This document shows positions 1 through 5,035 of a stretch of 5,856 nucleotides of DNA, one piece after another (position 1 is the first letter of the stretch; each line of letters starts with the position of its first letter). Both the position numbers and the translations under genes were made by a program. The notes under the pieces were generated by a model. It did not search any database, was not told the DNA's origin, and worked only from the letters and a program-made list of their open reading frames with translations. This stretch comes from Methanobacteriota archaeon (lineage in GTDB: Archaea > Halobacteriota > Methanosarcinia > Methanosarcinales > Methanoperedenaceae): contig JAHIHJ010000223.1 of the NCBI GenBank assembly GCA_018899795.1, positions 1 to 5,856 on the forward strand. The letters are read 5' to 3'.

Positions 1-13
1 AATAGTCCTTCAT
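1..13 (-). CDS. Possible start of a further downstream gene (partial)
   Basis: An ATG at 13-11 (first residues MKDY) is preceded by GGAGAG (plus-strand 22-27) with an 8-nt gap, a good Shine-Dalgarno arrangement, and the frame is open to the window edge. Only four codons are visible, so no product can be named. It would be the next gene after the small ORF at 29-151 and downstream of trpB. It could be a chance start; the only support is the ribosome-binding site. Confidence 0.25.
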
Positions 14-28
14 ATCTTCATCTCTCCG

Positions 29-151
29 TTACAACGCAATGTCATATAACTCGTTCATATCCGAACTTGATTTCATATATCTTTCCATTTTATGCGTATA
101 TCCGAACTTATGTTCGTCTATACCTTCCTTTGGTCGAAATGTCTCAATCAT
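29..151 (-). CDS. Hypothetical 40-residue ORF downstream of trpB
   Basis: A short open frame beginning MIETFRPKEG and ending ELYDIAL with a TAA stop lies 36 bp downstream of the trpB stop, in the same direction. The predicted peptide is polar and charged, with no membrane segment, Cys motif or family signature that I recognise. The start is poorly supported: the nearest purine-rich stretch (AAGGAG) is 17 nt before the ATG, which is too far, and the frame is closed by TAG three codons upstream. It overlaps a 12-bp direct repeat (57-68 and 98-109) that is read in two different frames, so the repeat is not a protein-level repeat. It may be a real small gene, a gene remnant, or noise. Where trpA would be expected after trpB, this is all that is seen. 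Confidence 0.28.
   Translation of the reverse strand: MIETFRPKEGIDEHKFGYTHKMERYMKSSSDMNELYDIAL
53..116. repeat. 12-bp direct repeat with GTTC/GAAC inverted half-sites
   Basis: ATATCCGAACTT occurs at 57-68 and again at 98-109, 41 bp apart. Each copy sits beside an inverted GTTC half-site: GTTC (53-56) with GAAC (63-66), and CGAAC-TTAT-GTTCG (103-107 with 112-116). Such paired half-sites can be operators, but here they lie inside a doubtful small ORF and no promoter is evident next to them. The function is unknown. Confidence 0.4.
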
Positions 152-187
152 TTCTTGCTACTTTTTCACTCCTTGATGAACCCAATA

Positions 188-1393
188 TTATCCCCCCTTT
201 TTCGACGGGTTCATCAAACCCAGCACAGTCTCAAGGTCTTTGTCGCCCCTTCCTGAGAGGTTTATCACAACAACATCGCCCAGTTCGCCAGACGCAGCTG
301 CTTTCTTGACATAAGCGACAGCGTGTGATGACTCAAGTGCAGGGATAATACCCTCAAGCATGCACAGGTCGTTGAACGCATCAAGAGCTTCGGCGTCCAT
401 GGAATTGCATGGCTTGAGCCTGCCGATATCAGCAAGATACGCAAGCTCAGGACCAACGCCCGCATAATCAAGACCAGCAGCGATCGAACTTGATTCCAGT
501 ATCTGACCGTACTTATTTTGCAAAACCTTAGTGCGCATACCATGAAGTACGCCATCTTCACCTGTGCATAGGGTCGCAGAATGAAGCGCCTCTTTATCCG
601 TAACTTTCATTCCGCTTCCTCCTGCTTCTACTGCGAAAAGGTCAACATCTTCTTCAATGAATGGATGGAATATTCCCATAGCATTGCTACCTCCGCCCGT
701 GCACGCCACGATGGAATCAGGGAATCTGCCTTCCTTTTCCATTATCTGCTCACGAACCTCTTTGCCTATCACGCTCTGGAAGTCACGAACAATTGTGGGA
801 AAAGGATGCGGTCCCACCACTGAGCCTATCAGGTAATGCGTGGTCTCAACATTTGCCACCCAGTCGCGCATAGCTTCGTTAATAGCATCCTTAAGGGTCT
901 GTGAGCCGCCTTTAACTGGGATCACCTTAGTGCCCATCAGTTTCATCCTGAGCACGTTCATGCGCTGTCGCACAGTATCCTTGGCGCCCATATACACCTC
1001 GGTCTTGATGCCAAATGCAGCGCCAGCCATAGCGCAGGCTGTGCCGTGCTGACCTGCGCCAGTCTCTGCGATTATTCTCTTCTTGCCCATATACCTGGCA
1101 AGAAGCCCCTGCCCTAGCGTATTGTTCAGCTTATGCGCCCCGCCGTGAATAAGGTCTTCACGCTTTAAGTATATCTTGACGCCATATTCTTTGCTGAGAC
1201 GCTTTGCATGATACAGGGGAGACGGGCGTCCTGCAAAATCCTTTAGATAATAGTTCAATTCCTTGTTAAAAATCGGATCGTTTTTGTATTTCTCATATTG
1301 TTCGGTCAGCTCTTCGAGGGCTGGCATGAGCACTTCAGGAACGAACTGCCCACCATATTTACCGAATTTGGTTGATTTAATTTCCTGTTTCAT
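188..1393 (-). CDS. trpB: Tryptophan synthase beta subunit (TrpB)
   Basis: This is the PLP enzyme that condenses indole with L-serine to make L-tryptophan in the cytoplasm, normally in an alpha2-beta2 complex with TrpA. The 401-residue length is normal for the TrpB1 type. Visible signatures are [10 protein letters not shown] near the N-terminus, the PLP lysine K88 in [13 protein letters not shown], the catalytic glutamate E110 in AETGAGQHG, the phosphate-binding loop GGGSNAMG (233-240), and the C-terminal LSGRGDKD (379-386) with the serine that contacts the PLP ring nitrogen. The ATG at 1393 has GGAAG five nt upstream. The gene is complete and all key residues are present. It follows trpC on the same strand after about 165 bp and presumably shares the trpC promoter and its TRP-box operator. 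trpA does not follow directly, so the partner subunit must be encoded elsewhere or further downstream. Confidence 0.97.
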   Translation of the reverse strand: MKQEIKSTKFGKYGGQFVPEVLMPALEELTEQYEKYKNDPIFNKELNYYLKDFAGRPSPLYHAKRLSKEYGVKIYLKREDLIHGGAHKLNNTLGQGLLARYMGKKRIIAETGAGQHGTACAMAGAAFGIKTEVYMGAKDTVRQRMNVLRMKLMGTKVIPVKGGSQTLKDAINEAMRDWVANVETTHYLIGSVVGPHPFPTIVRDFQSVIGKEVREQIMEKEGRFPDSIVACTGGGSNAMGIFHPFIEEDVDLFAVEAGGSGMKVTDKEALHSATLCTGEDGVLHGMRTKVLQNKYGQILESSSIAAGLDYAGVGPELAYLADIGRLKPCNSMDAEALDAFNDLCMLEGIIPALESSHAVAYVKKAAASGELGDVVVINLSGRGDKDLETVLGLMNPSKKGG

Positions 1394-1558
1394 AGCTTCT
1401 TCCGGTTAATATCATAAATGCCGATGAACACCATAAAAACCAGATGCAATAAATCTGCGTTCATCATGCCGAAACCCTGCGGGTTCTCGACTCCGCGCAC
1501 ACGCATGGCGCAACCATGCGTGGACACGCCCTCCAGAGTAGTGTGACACTGGACAATT
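1394..1558. other. trpC-trpB spacer: GC-rich, hairpin-forming insert
   Basis: The spacer is unusually long for an operon. It carries a perfect 9-bp inverted repeat, CACGCATGG (1500-1508) and CCATGCGTG (1514-1522), around a 5-nt loop, and a smaller AACCC-TGC-GGGTT stem just before it (about 1475-1487). It is bounded on both sides by the ATCTGCGTTC repeat (1453-1462 and 1561-1590), as though a GC-rich fragment sits between repeat copies. A 60-codon frame crosses it and ends in an ATGA overlap with trpB, but its residues come from the repeats and it has no protein-like character, so I do not call a gene. The hairpin could act as an mRNA stability or attenuation element between the two cistrons. 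Confidence 0.5.
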
Positions 1559-1590
1559 TTATCTGCGTTCATCTGCGTTCATCTGCGGTT
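1453..1590. repeat. ATCTGCGTTC repeat copies (one single, three tandem)
   Basis: The decamer ATCTGCGTTC occurs at 1453-1462, 1561-1570 and 1571-1580, followed by the variant ATCTGCGGTT at 1581-1590; the last three are in perfect 10-bp phase. On the coding strand this is the GAACGCAGAT sequence familiar from intergenic regions of many environmental archaeal and bacterial genomes, where it often becomes translated as an MNADERR-like tail. Here it supplies the end of trpC (residues about 258-266). It is a repeat element of unknown function. Confidence 0.7.
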
Positions 1591-2359
1591 TATTTTCAAA
1601 TGTTCTATTCAATGCATGTACTAATTCGTGAGTCTTTTCATAAATGTTTCCCAGCATAATCGATGTTCCCACAAGAATTGCATCCGCGCCTGCATCCAGC
1701 ATACGCACAGCGTTCTCAGGCGACGATATACCGCTTTCGCTCACGATGATCCTGTCGCTAATTAACGGCGCAAGTTCTTCAGTTGTTGAGATATCAACTT
1801 TCATGGTCGTGAGGTCTCGGTTGTTTATCCCGATGATATTTGCTCGCGTTGCGAGGGCGTTTTCCAGTTCCATTTCATTATGCACTTCTACCAGGGGCTG
1901 GCGACCGCTTGCGATAGCCTCATTTACAAAATCATCCAGGTTGCTGTCCAGGATACCCGCTATGAGGAGGATAAGATCGCTTTCAACCTCATATATTTGA
2001 GCTCTGTCTATTATGAAATCCTTCCGGAGTACCGGGATTTTCACTGCGCTTCTCACGCTGTTAAGATTCTGGATGCTGCCTTTAAAGAATTGCGGCTCTG
2101 TCAGAACTGATATGGCTGCAGCGCCGGCTGCTTCCATCAGTTTTGCGATCTCAGCCGCATCCTGAGGGGTAACGTTCCTGATAAACCTTGTCGGTGATGA
2201 GGGTTTTACTTCAGCGATTACTGGGATAAGATTCTGATCCTTCCTGGATTTTATGCTATCCCAGAAATCGCGTGATGTAATTTTTACCTTTTTTATGTTA
2301 TCGTGAGGTGGAAGCCTCTTTTTTGTAGAATCCAGTATGTCGTTGATTATCTGGTGCAT
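1559..2359 (-). CDS. trpC: Indole-3-glycerol phosphate synthase (TrpC)
   Basis: The enzyme closes the ring of 1-(2-carboxyphenylamino)-1-deoxyribulose 5-phosphate to give indole-3-glycerol phosphate, the substrate of TrpA/TrpB. The 266-residue protein is a single TIM barrel of the usual length. The expected catalytic residues are seen in order: E50 and K52 in VIAEVKPSSP, K113 in VLRKDFI, E159 in LVEVHNE, N180 in GINNRDL and S209 in VSESGI; GADAILVGTSIM (224-235) is the last phosphate-binding strand. Start: ATG at 2359 with AAGGA (2365-2369) five nt upstream. Oddity: the last nine or so residues (PQMNADERR) come from a tandem intergenic repeat rather than from the enzyme fold, so the ancestral stop has probably been lost and the protein extended. 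It is the first gene of a trpCB unit and lies directly behind a TRP-box-type operator. Confidence 0.96.
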   Translation of the reverse strand: MHQIINDILDSTKKRLPPHDNIKKVKITSRDFWDSIKSRKDQNLIPVIAEVKPSSPTRFIRNVTPQDAAEIAKLMEAAGAAAISVLTEPQFFKGSIQNLNSVRSAVKIPVLRKDFIIDRAQIYEVESDLILLIAGILDSNLDDFVNEAIASGRQPLVEVHNEMELENALATRANIIGINNRDLTTMKVDISTTEELAPLISDRIIVSESGISSPENAVRMLDAGADAILVGTSIMLGNIYEKTHELVHALNRTFENKPQMNADERR

Positions 2360-2375
2360 AGATTTCCTTATTTTT

Positions 2376-2407
2376 AATTGTACATTTTAGTACATTGATG
2401 TACAATT
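2376..2407 (-). promoter_or_regulatory. TRP-box-like operator array (TrpY-type)
   Basis: Three hexamers start exactly 10 bp apart: TGTACA (2379-2384), AGTACA (2389-2394) and TGTACA (2399-2404). The outer two extend to a perfect 9-bp inverted repeat, AATTGTACA (2376-2384) and TGTACAATT (2399-2407). TGTACA is the TRP-box consensus bound by TrpY, the tryptophan-dependent repressor of the trp operon in Methanothermobacter. One-turn spacing puts all three boxes on one DNA face. They cover the predicted transcription start, so bound repressor would block RNA polymerase. The assignment rests on motif plus context; no trpY gene is in the window. Confidence 0.8.
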
Positions 2408-2416
2408 ATGTTCATT

Positions 2417-2424
2417 GTATATAA
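2417..2424 (-). promoter_or_regulatory. TATA box of the trpCB promoter
   Basis: On the minus strand this reads TTATATAC, preceded by CCC. It lies about 58 bp upstream of the trpC ATG. Archaeal initiation about 25 bp downstream of the box would fall near 2394, inside the TRP-box array, leaving a leader of about 35 nt that carries the AAGGA ribosome-binding site. Confidence 0.65.
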
Positions 2425-2445
2425 GGGTTGTGGAGTTCTCCGATT

Positions 2446-2916
2446 TTATACGAATACATACCCTTCAATACAATAATTCTTATTAATTTCAACAGCAAAA
2501 TGATCGTGCAATGCGCAAGAAGTGGCATATGCCGCGATCACGCTGTCAAGAGCTGCTTTCTTACACTTTTCTCTGAAATCCCCGGCACTCCCATAGTGCT
2601 CAGGGAACCTGATAACAAAGTCCTCCCAGCTTTTCTCTTTGACCATGGCAAGCGGTAATCCGAAAGGGAAGTCGATGCCGATTGCAGAATCGGTCTCTTT
2701 TGCGATAAATCCTCGAAGCGCCGTAAGACACCGTTCTCGCTCATTTCCAGCACCGTGGAGTTCACTTGCTCTCCAGCATTCTTCGATATTAACGACGTTT
2801 CCTTCGATCCTGCCCCCTGCTACCCATATCTTCTTACCTGCGTCCTTTGCCCCGCTGAAATCGATGCCGTAAATGCGGCTGGGTAGTATATGAGATTGTA
2901 TTTCGAACGATTTCAT
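2446..2916 (-). CDS. DUF429 protein, apparently lacking its central region
   Basis: The N-terminal half matches the DUF429 family (predicted RNase H-like nuclease fold, function unproven): YGIDFSGAKDAGKKIW at 16-31, a second acidic strand IGIDFPFGLP at 79-88, then WEDFVIRFPEHY and DFREKCKK (113-120). The text then jumps to AALDSVIAAYAT (121-132) and ends with IEGYVFV, which in the family forms the C-terminal part. Usual members are roughly 250-300 residues and carry a conserved middle with a PFSPYNLR-like motif; at 156 residues this one lacks it. The frame is intact across the junction near 2551-2560, so the deletion is in frame. It is either a decayed gene still open or a minimal derivative; as the lost part holds conserved polar residues, activity is doubtful. 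Its ATG overlaps the stop of the upstream membrane-protein gene (ATGA), so the two are probably translationally coupled. Confidence 0.8.
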   Translation of the reverse strand: MKSFEIQSHILPSRIYGIDFSGAKDAGKKIWVAGGRIEGNVVNIEECWRASELHGAGNERERCLTALRGFIAKETDSAIGIDFPFGLPLAMVKEKSWEDFVIRFPEHYGSAGDFREKCKKAALDSVIAAYATSCALHDHFAVEINKNYCIEGYVFV

Positions 2917-3128
2917 GATAGTCCAAAAAATAACAATAGCATACCTGCCGTCATTTCAAATAATTTTATTCCAAGCAAGGATGCCTGAGGGAGGCTGTAT
3001 ATGCGTTCCATTAACCTCTGATAGAAGGCAGGCGTGTATCCAAGACCCCACCACATGTAGCGATCGCCAAGAATTATCGACAGAGAAGAATCTATGATTA
3101 TGAATGTCCCCAATCCTATCAATATCAA
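2913..3128 (-). CDS. Small membrane protein, two hydrophobic segments
   Basis: A 71-residue product with hydrophobic stretches at about 1-20 (ILIGLGTFIIIDSSLSIIL) and 49-70 (ASLLGIKLFEMTAGMLLLFF), joined by a polar and aromatic loop (GDRYMWWGLGYTP...QRLMERIYSLPQ). This fits a two-pass helical-hairpin membrane protein. I do not recognise a named family. The only start codons in the open frame are TTG; no ATG exists before the upstream in-frame TAG, and the ribosome-binding site is weak, so the start at 3128 is uncertain. The stop overlaps the ATG of the DUF429 gene by four bases, marking the two as one operon. Its promoter region carries the three-palindrome block at 3187-3260, so it is probably regulated through that block. 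Confidence 0.6.
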   Translation of the reverse strand: MILIGLGTFIIIDSSLSIILGDRYMWWGLGYTPAFYQRLMERIYSLPQASLLGIKLFEMTAGMLLLFFGLS

Positions 3129-3186
3129 GCCCGATGATCCATAATTTAAAGTTGTTATTGTTTTATCTTGCTAATACCTTTTGCTT

Positions 3187-3260
3187 CATTCCGTTACGGA
3201 TATATTAACATAAATCCCGTTACGGAAATATATTCGATAAATTACGTAACGGGATTATCA
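3187..3260. repeat. Three-palindrome block 1 (CCGTWACGG), upstream of the membrane-protein/DUF429 operon
   Basis: The 9-bp near-palindrome CCGTTACGG occurs at 3191-3199 and 3217-3225, and a third copy in the reverse sense (ACGTAACGG) at 3244-3252; the starts are 26 and 27 bp apart. Copies 2 and 3 form a perfect 12-bp inverted repeat, AATCCCGTTACG (3213-3224) and CGTAACGGGATT (3245-3256), with a 20-bp AT-rich spacer. Copies 1 and 2 straddle a TATA-like sequence at 3201-3208, as expected for an operator. The whole block aligns with the block at 4959-5035 in the same orientation. Confidence 0.75.
3201..3208 (-). promoter_or_regulatory. Probable TATA box of the membrane-protein/DUF429 operon
   Basis: On the minus strand this reads TTAATATA, lying between palindromes 1 and 2 of the CCGTWACGG block. 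A start about 25 bp downstream, near 3178, would leave a leader of about 50 nt before the TTG start at 3128. A protein bound at either palindrome would occlude TBP/TFB. AT-rich surroundings make chance TATA-like sequences common, so confidence is moderate. Confidence 0.45.
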
Positions 3261-3299
3261 AACACAAATTACACTGACCGTAAACTATATATCCAATGA

Positions 3300-3315
3300 T
3301 TCGTATATATACGAA
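3300..3315. promoter_or_regulatory. 16-bp perfect palindrome
   Basis: TTCGTATATATACGAA is fully self-complementary and lies one base before the inverted-repeat element at 3317-3385. It could be a dimeric-regulator operator, part of that element's insertion site, or a cruciform-prone sequence. No gene starts immediately beside it on either strand. Confidence 0.45.
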
Positions 3316-3316
3316 C

Positions 3317-3385
3317 TATAGTGGGCAGAAAAAAAGTCTTTTTTTTCAATACCACCAACCACCATAATCCCCTCTGCCCACTATA
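3317..3385 (-). terminator. Structured inverted-repeat element after the DUF362 gene (terminator or miniature element)
   Basis: A perfect 13-bp inverted repeat, TATAGTGGGCAGA (3317-3329) and TCTGCCCACTATA (3373-3385), encloses an A7-GTC-T8 hairpin (3329-3346) that abuts the left arm. On the minus strand the intervening strand is G-rich, with five GG-or-longer tracts between 3372 and 3352 (GGGG, then GGTGGTTGGTGG). It begins 12 bp beyond the DUF362 stop, so read as RNA it gives a strong stem and a U7 run and can serve as a terminator. The arms end in TATA on both outer sides, which also fits a tiny TA-flanked mobile remnant. The sequence shows the structure; the role is inferred. Confidence 0.6.
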
Positions 3386-3397
3386 TCATAATCAAAT

Positions 3398-4414
3398 TCA
3401 CGATTTATAATTCATACGCTTCAACAATTGTTTTCCGATGAATGATGTCTTCAATTCCACAGCACCGTTCGGGCATAGCTCGTGGCAGCAGTAGCATTTG
3501 ATGCATTTTTTGCATATATCTTCAGATATCCCAACACTTGAAAGTTTTTCAGCAAAGCCGAACAGATATTTCCTGATGAAATCCGGGAATTTGTAAACAA
3601 AGTATTTTGATTTCTTGAAATCCAGTTTGACATCTTTGATTTTTTCTCCGACTACTTCAATCTCATCGAGCATTCCAACACCGAGCCCCCGCTCATGGGC
3701 AAACCGGGTGATCATTATATCCTTGTGGAAAAATCCCATGACCTCTGACGCAACAGCATCTACAGAAACGCAATCTGCGCCTGAAATTATGACTTTCGAA
3801 TCTGCCGGAGTCCCGTTGGTCGCTCCTTCGCCTTCCATTCCAACTATGCCGTCCATTACGGCAAGTGCAGGCTTAATGGCTGAATAAACATCAACAACAG
3901 CATGGCTGAGGCTTTCTTCCGAAGGCGCAAGCTGGTGGGTCTTCAGTTTTGGCATGGAAATAAGGACATCACAATCAATGACAGGTTTTGCGATATTAAT
4001 TGTCTTTAAGATTTTACCATTGACCTTCACAGGATATGTCCCGGTTGATTCAAAGTTCACAAGCTTCGCTCCCGCATCGCTTGCGGCTTTTTCGATGCCG
4101 CACATCTCAAGCGACTGACCTGTAAAACCAAAAGCTCCAGAGCTATCCCCGACAAGCGGTATGCCTCCGGCTTCTTTCACCAGTTCTGCCATAGCGCGAA
4201 CGACAGCAGGATGCGTTGTGGCTGCTCTTTCCGCAGGAAAACCGATGATCGCGTTCACCTTAAGAAGCACGGTATTACCTGGTTTTACGAATTTCGAAAG
4301 TCCGCCGATAAGGTCAAGGCTCTTTTTTATTGCATTTTTGACATTATCGTGTTCATAATTCTCACATTTTACTATCGAGACCTTTTCCATATTTTTTACT
4401 GGCGAAATTATCAT
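3398..4414 (-). CDS. DUF362 protein with C-terminal 4Fe-4S motif, central segment shortened
   Basis: A member of the DUF362 family, uncharacterised iron-sulfur-associated proteins. Visible signatures are VLLKVNAIIGFPAERAATTHP (49-69, the family's PE-TTHP region), GGIPLVGDSSG (83-93), ISMPKLKTH (152-160), AVMDGIVGMEGEGATNGTP (185-203), and a C-terminal ferredoxin-like motif with C304, C307, C310 and C314-P, plus C301 and C309, able to bind one 4Fe-4S cluster. Family members usually continue after KLKTH with a TGAVKNLFG-like motif and an H-containing loop; here QLAPSEES leads straight to HAVVDVYSAIKP, so some 25-35 residues appear to be missing. Start: ATG at 4414 is supported by AGGAGG (4422-4427) seven nt upstream, inside the end of marR; the alternative Met9 lacks such a site. 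It forms an operon with marR, so it is probably the regulator's target. Substrate and reaction are unknown. Confidence 0.85.
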   Translation of the reverse strand: MIISPVKNMEKVSIVKCENYEHDNVKNAIKKSLDLIGGLSKFVKPGNTVLLKVNAIIGFPAERAATTHPAVVRAMAELVKEAGGIPLVGDSSGAFGFTGQSLEMCGIEKAASDAGAKLVNFESTGTYPVKVNGKILKTINIAKPVIDCDVLISMPKLKTHQLAPSEESLSHAVVDVYSAIKPALAVMDGIVGMEGEGATNGTPADSKVIISGADCVSVDAVASEVMGFFHKDIMITRFAHERGLGVGMLDEIEVVGEKIKDVKLDFKKSKYFVYKFPDFIRKYLFGFAEKLSSVGISEDICKKCIKCYCCHELCPNGAVELKTSFIGKQLLKRMNYKS

Positions 4415-4416
4415 GT

Positions 4417-4851
4417 CTATGCCTCCTGTTTTATCGCTCCAGCTATCTTCTCTAATATCTTGATCAGCTCCCCTTGCTCCTCAGGGTCAAGAGCGCCAAG
4501 CATCCTGCCAAAGAGTTCCTTCTTCTGCTTCTGGTAAGTTTGGTTTGTCTTTCGTCCCTTATCTGTCAGCACGACCCTGACCACACGCCTGTCCCCGCCA
4601 TTCCTTTCCCTCTTCACTAGCTTTTTTTCAATAAGCCGGTCAATGATCCCGGTTGCTGTGCTGAGGCTGATATCAAGCCTCTTTCCAAGATCGCTCATCA
4701 TAAGCCCCTCTTCCTTTGAAATTGCTTCAAGAGCCAGTAGTTCGGGTTTACTTATGCTTGAATCTCCATGGAAGCTCTCCATTGATGCAAATACTCTGCT
4801 GATGCCATCAAAGGCATCCAGAATGCGTTTAATATTTTCTTTTTCTGCCAT
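4417..4851 (-). CDS. MarR-family transcriptional regulator
   Basis: A 144-residue winged-helix DNA-binding protein, normal length for MarR, expected to act as a homodimer in the cytoplasm. An N-terminal dimerisation helix (about 1-25) is followed by ELLALEAISKEEGLMMSDLGKRL (37-59), the recognition helix in LSTATGIIDRLIEKKLV (62-78), the wing with the family motif GGDRRVVRVVLTDKG (85-99), and a C-terminal dimerisation helix. No cysteine is present, so thiol-based redox sensing of the OhrR type is unlikely; the ligand is unknown. The ATG at 4851 has no properly spaced Shine-Dalgarno (AAGGG abuts it), and the nearest TATA box predicts a leader of only about ten nt, so translation may be nearly leaderless. 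The stop lies 2 bp before the DUF362 start. Such regulators usually control their own operon; candidate sites are the inverted repeat at 4882-4913 and the palindrome block at 4959-5035. Confidence 0.9.
   Translation of the reverse strand: MAEKENIKRILDAFDGISRVFASMESFHGDSSISKPELLALEAISKEEGLMMSDLGKRLDISLSTATGIIDRLIEKKLVKRERNGGDRRVVRVVLTDKGRKTNQTYQKQKKELFGRMLGALDPEEQGELIKILEKIAGAIKQEA
4422..4427 (-). promoter_or_regulatory. Strong ribosome-binding site of the DUF362 gene
   Basis: AGGAGG on the minus strand lies 7 nt before the ATG at 4414 and within the last codons of marR. It fixes the DUF362 start and indicates efficient translation of the second cistron relative to marR, which lacks a spaced site. 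Confidence 0.75.
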
Positions 4852-4881
4852 CCCTTATCACACATGTAATAAAGTATTTCG

Positions 4882-4913
4882 AGTATAAAAATATTTGTTT
4901 TATGAAATATACT
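4882..4913 (-). promoter_or_regulatory. marR promoter: TATA box within an AGTATA/TATACT inverted repeat
   Basis: On the minus strand TTTTTATA (4884-4891) is a good archaeal TATA box about 26 bp before a predicted start near 4861, ten nt upstream of the marR ATG. The box is embedded in a 6-bp inverted repeat, AGTATA (4882-4887) and TATACT (4908-4913), a plausible autorepression site. A second TATA-like sequence lies at 4942-4949. The region is very AT-rich, so these matches are suggestive only. Confidence 0.45.
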
Positions 4914-4958
4914 GATATTGAATAATTTTAATAATGAAGTTTATAAAAAGTAATAATA

Positions 4959-5035
4959 TAATCCCGTTACGGTATTTTTTTGAGATAATCCCGTAACGGT
5001 GTTTTTGTTATAAATTCGCGTAACGTAATTTATCA
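4959..5035. repeat. Three-palindrome block 2 (CCGTWACGG), between recombinase and marR
   Basis: Copies are CCGTTACGG at 4964-4972, CCGTAACGG at 4991-4999 and the degenerate GCGTAACGT at 5018-5026, with starts exactly 27 bp apart. The first two carry the same AATC or ATAATC left flank seen in block 1, and the last ends in AATTTATCA, matching the GGATTATCA end of block 1. The block therefore aligns along its full length with 3187-3260 in direct orientation. It touches the recombinase stop codon (5033-5035) and lies about 110 bp upstream of marR. Confidence 0.75.

Noticed and set aside
67..309. 80-codon plus-strand ORF with a hydrophobic start (MISYIFPFYAYIR)
   Set aside because: More than half overlaps the 3' end of trpB in antisense, and no promoter or ribosome-binding site was seen.
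1478..1500. GGGTTCTCGACTCC, resembling a tRNA T-arm
   Set aside because: The stem pairs only with a wobble and an eight-base loop, and no acceptor, D or anticodon arm is present around it.
1390..1572. 60-codon ORF between trpC and trpB, ending in an ATGA overlap with trpB
   Set aside because: Its residues derive from the intergenic repeat and the hairpin region, and no family or protein-like pattern is visible; the overlap is probably fortuitous.
581..2110. Plus-strand open frames of 70-118 codons opposite trpB and trpC
   Set aside because: They are antisense shadows of well-supported enzymes, without ribosome-binding sites or recognisable domains.
2538..2872. Additional frames of 75-77 codons overlapping the DUF429 gene on both strands
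   Set aside because: They have no family signatures, and the DUF429 motifs are clear in the frame called.
3187..5035. Regularly spaced repeats considered as CRISPR arrays
   Set aside because: The repeated unit is only 9-15 bp, the intervals are 11-20 bp and AT-rich, there are three units per block, and no cas gene is present.
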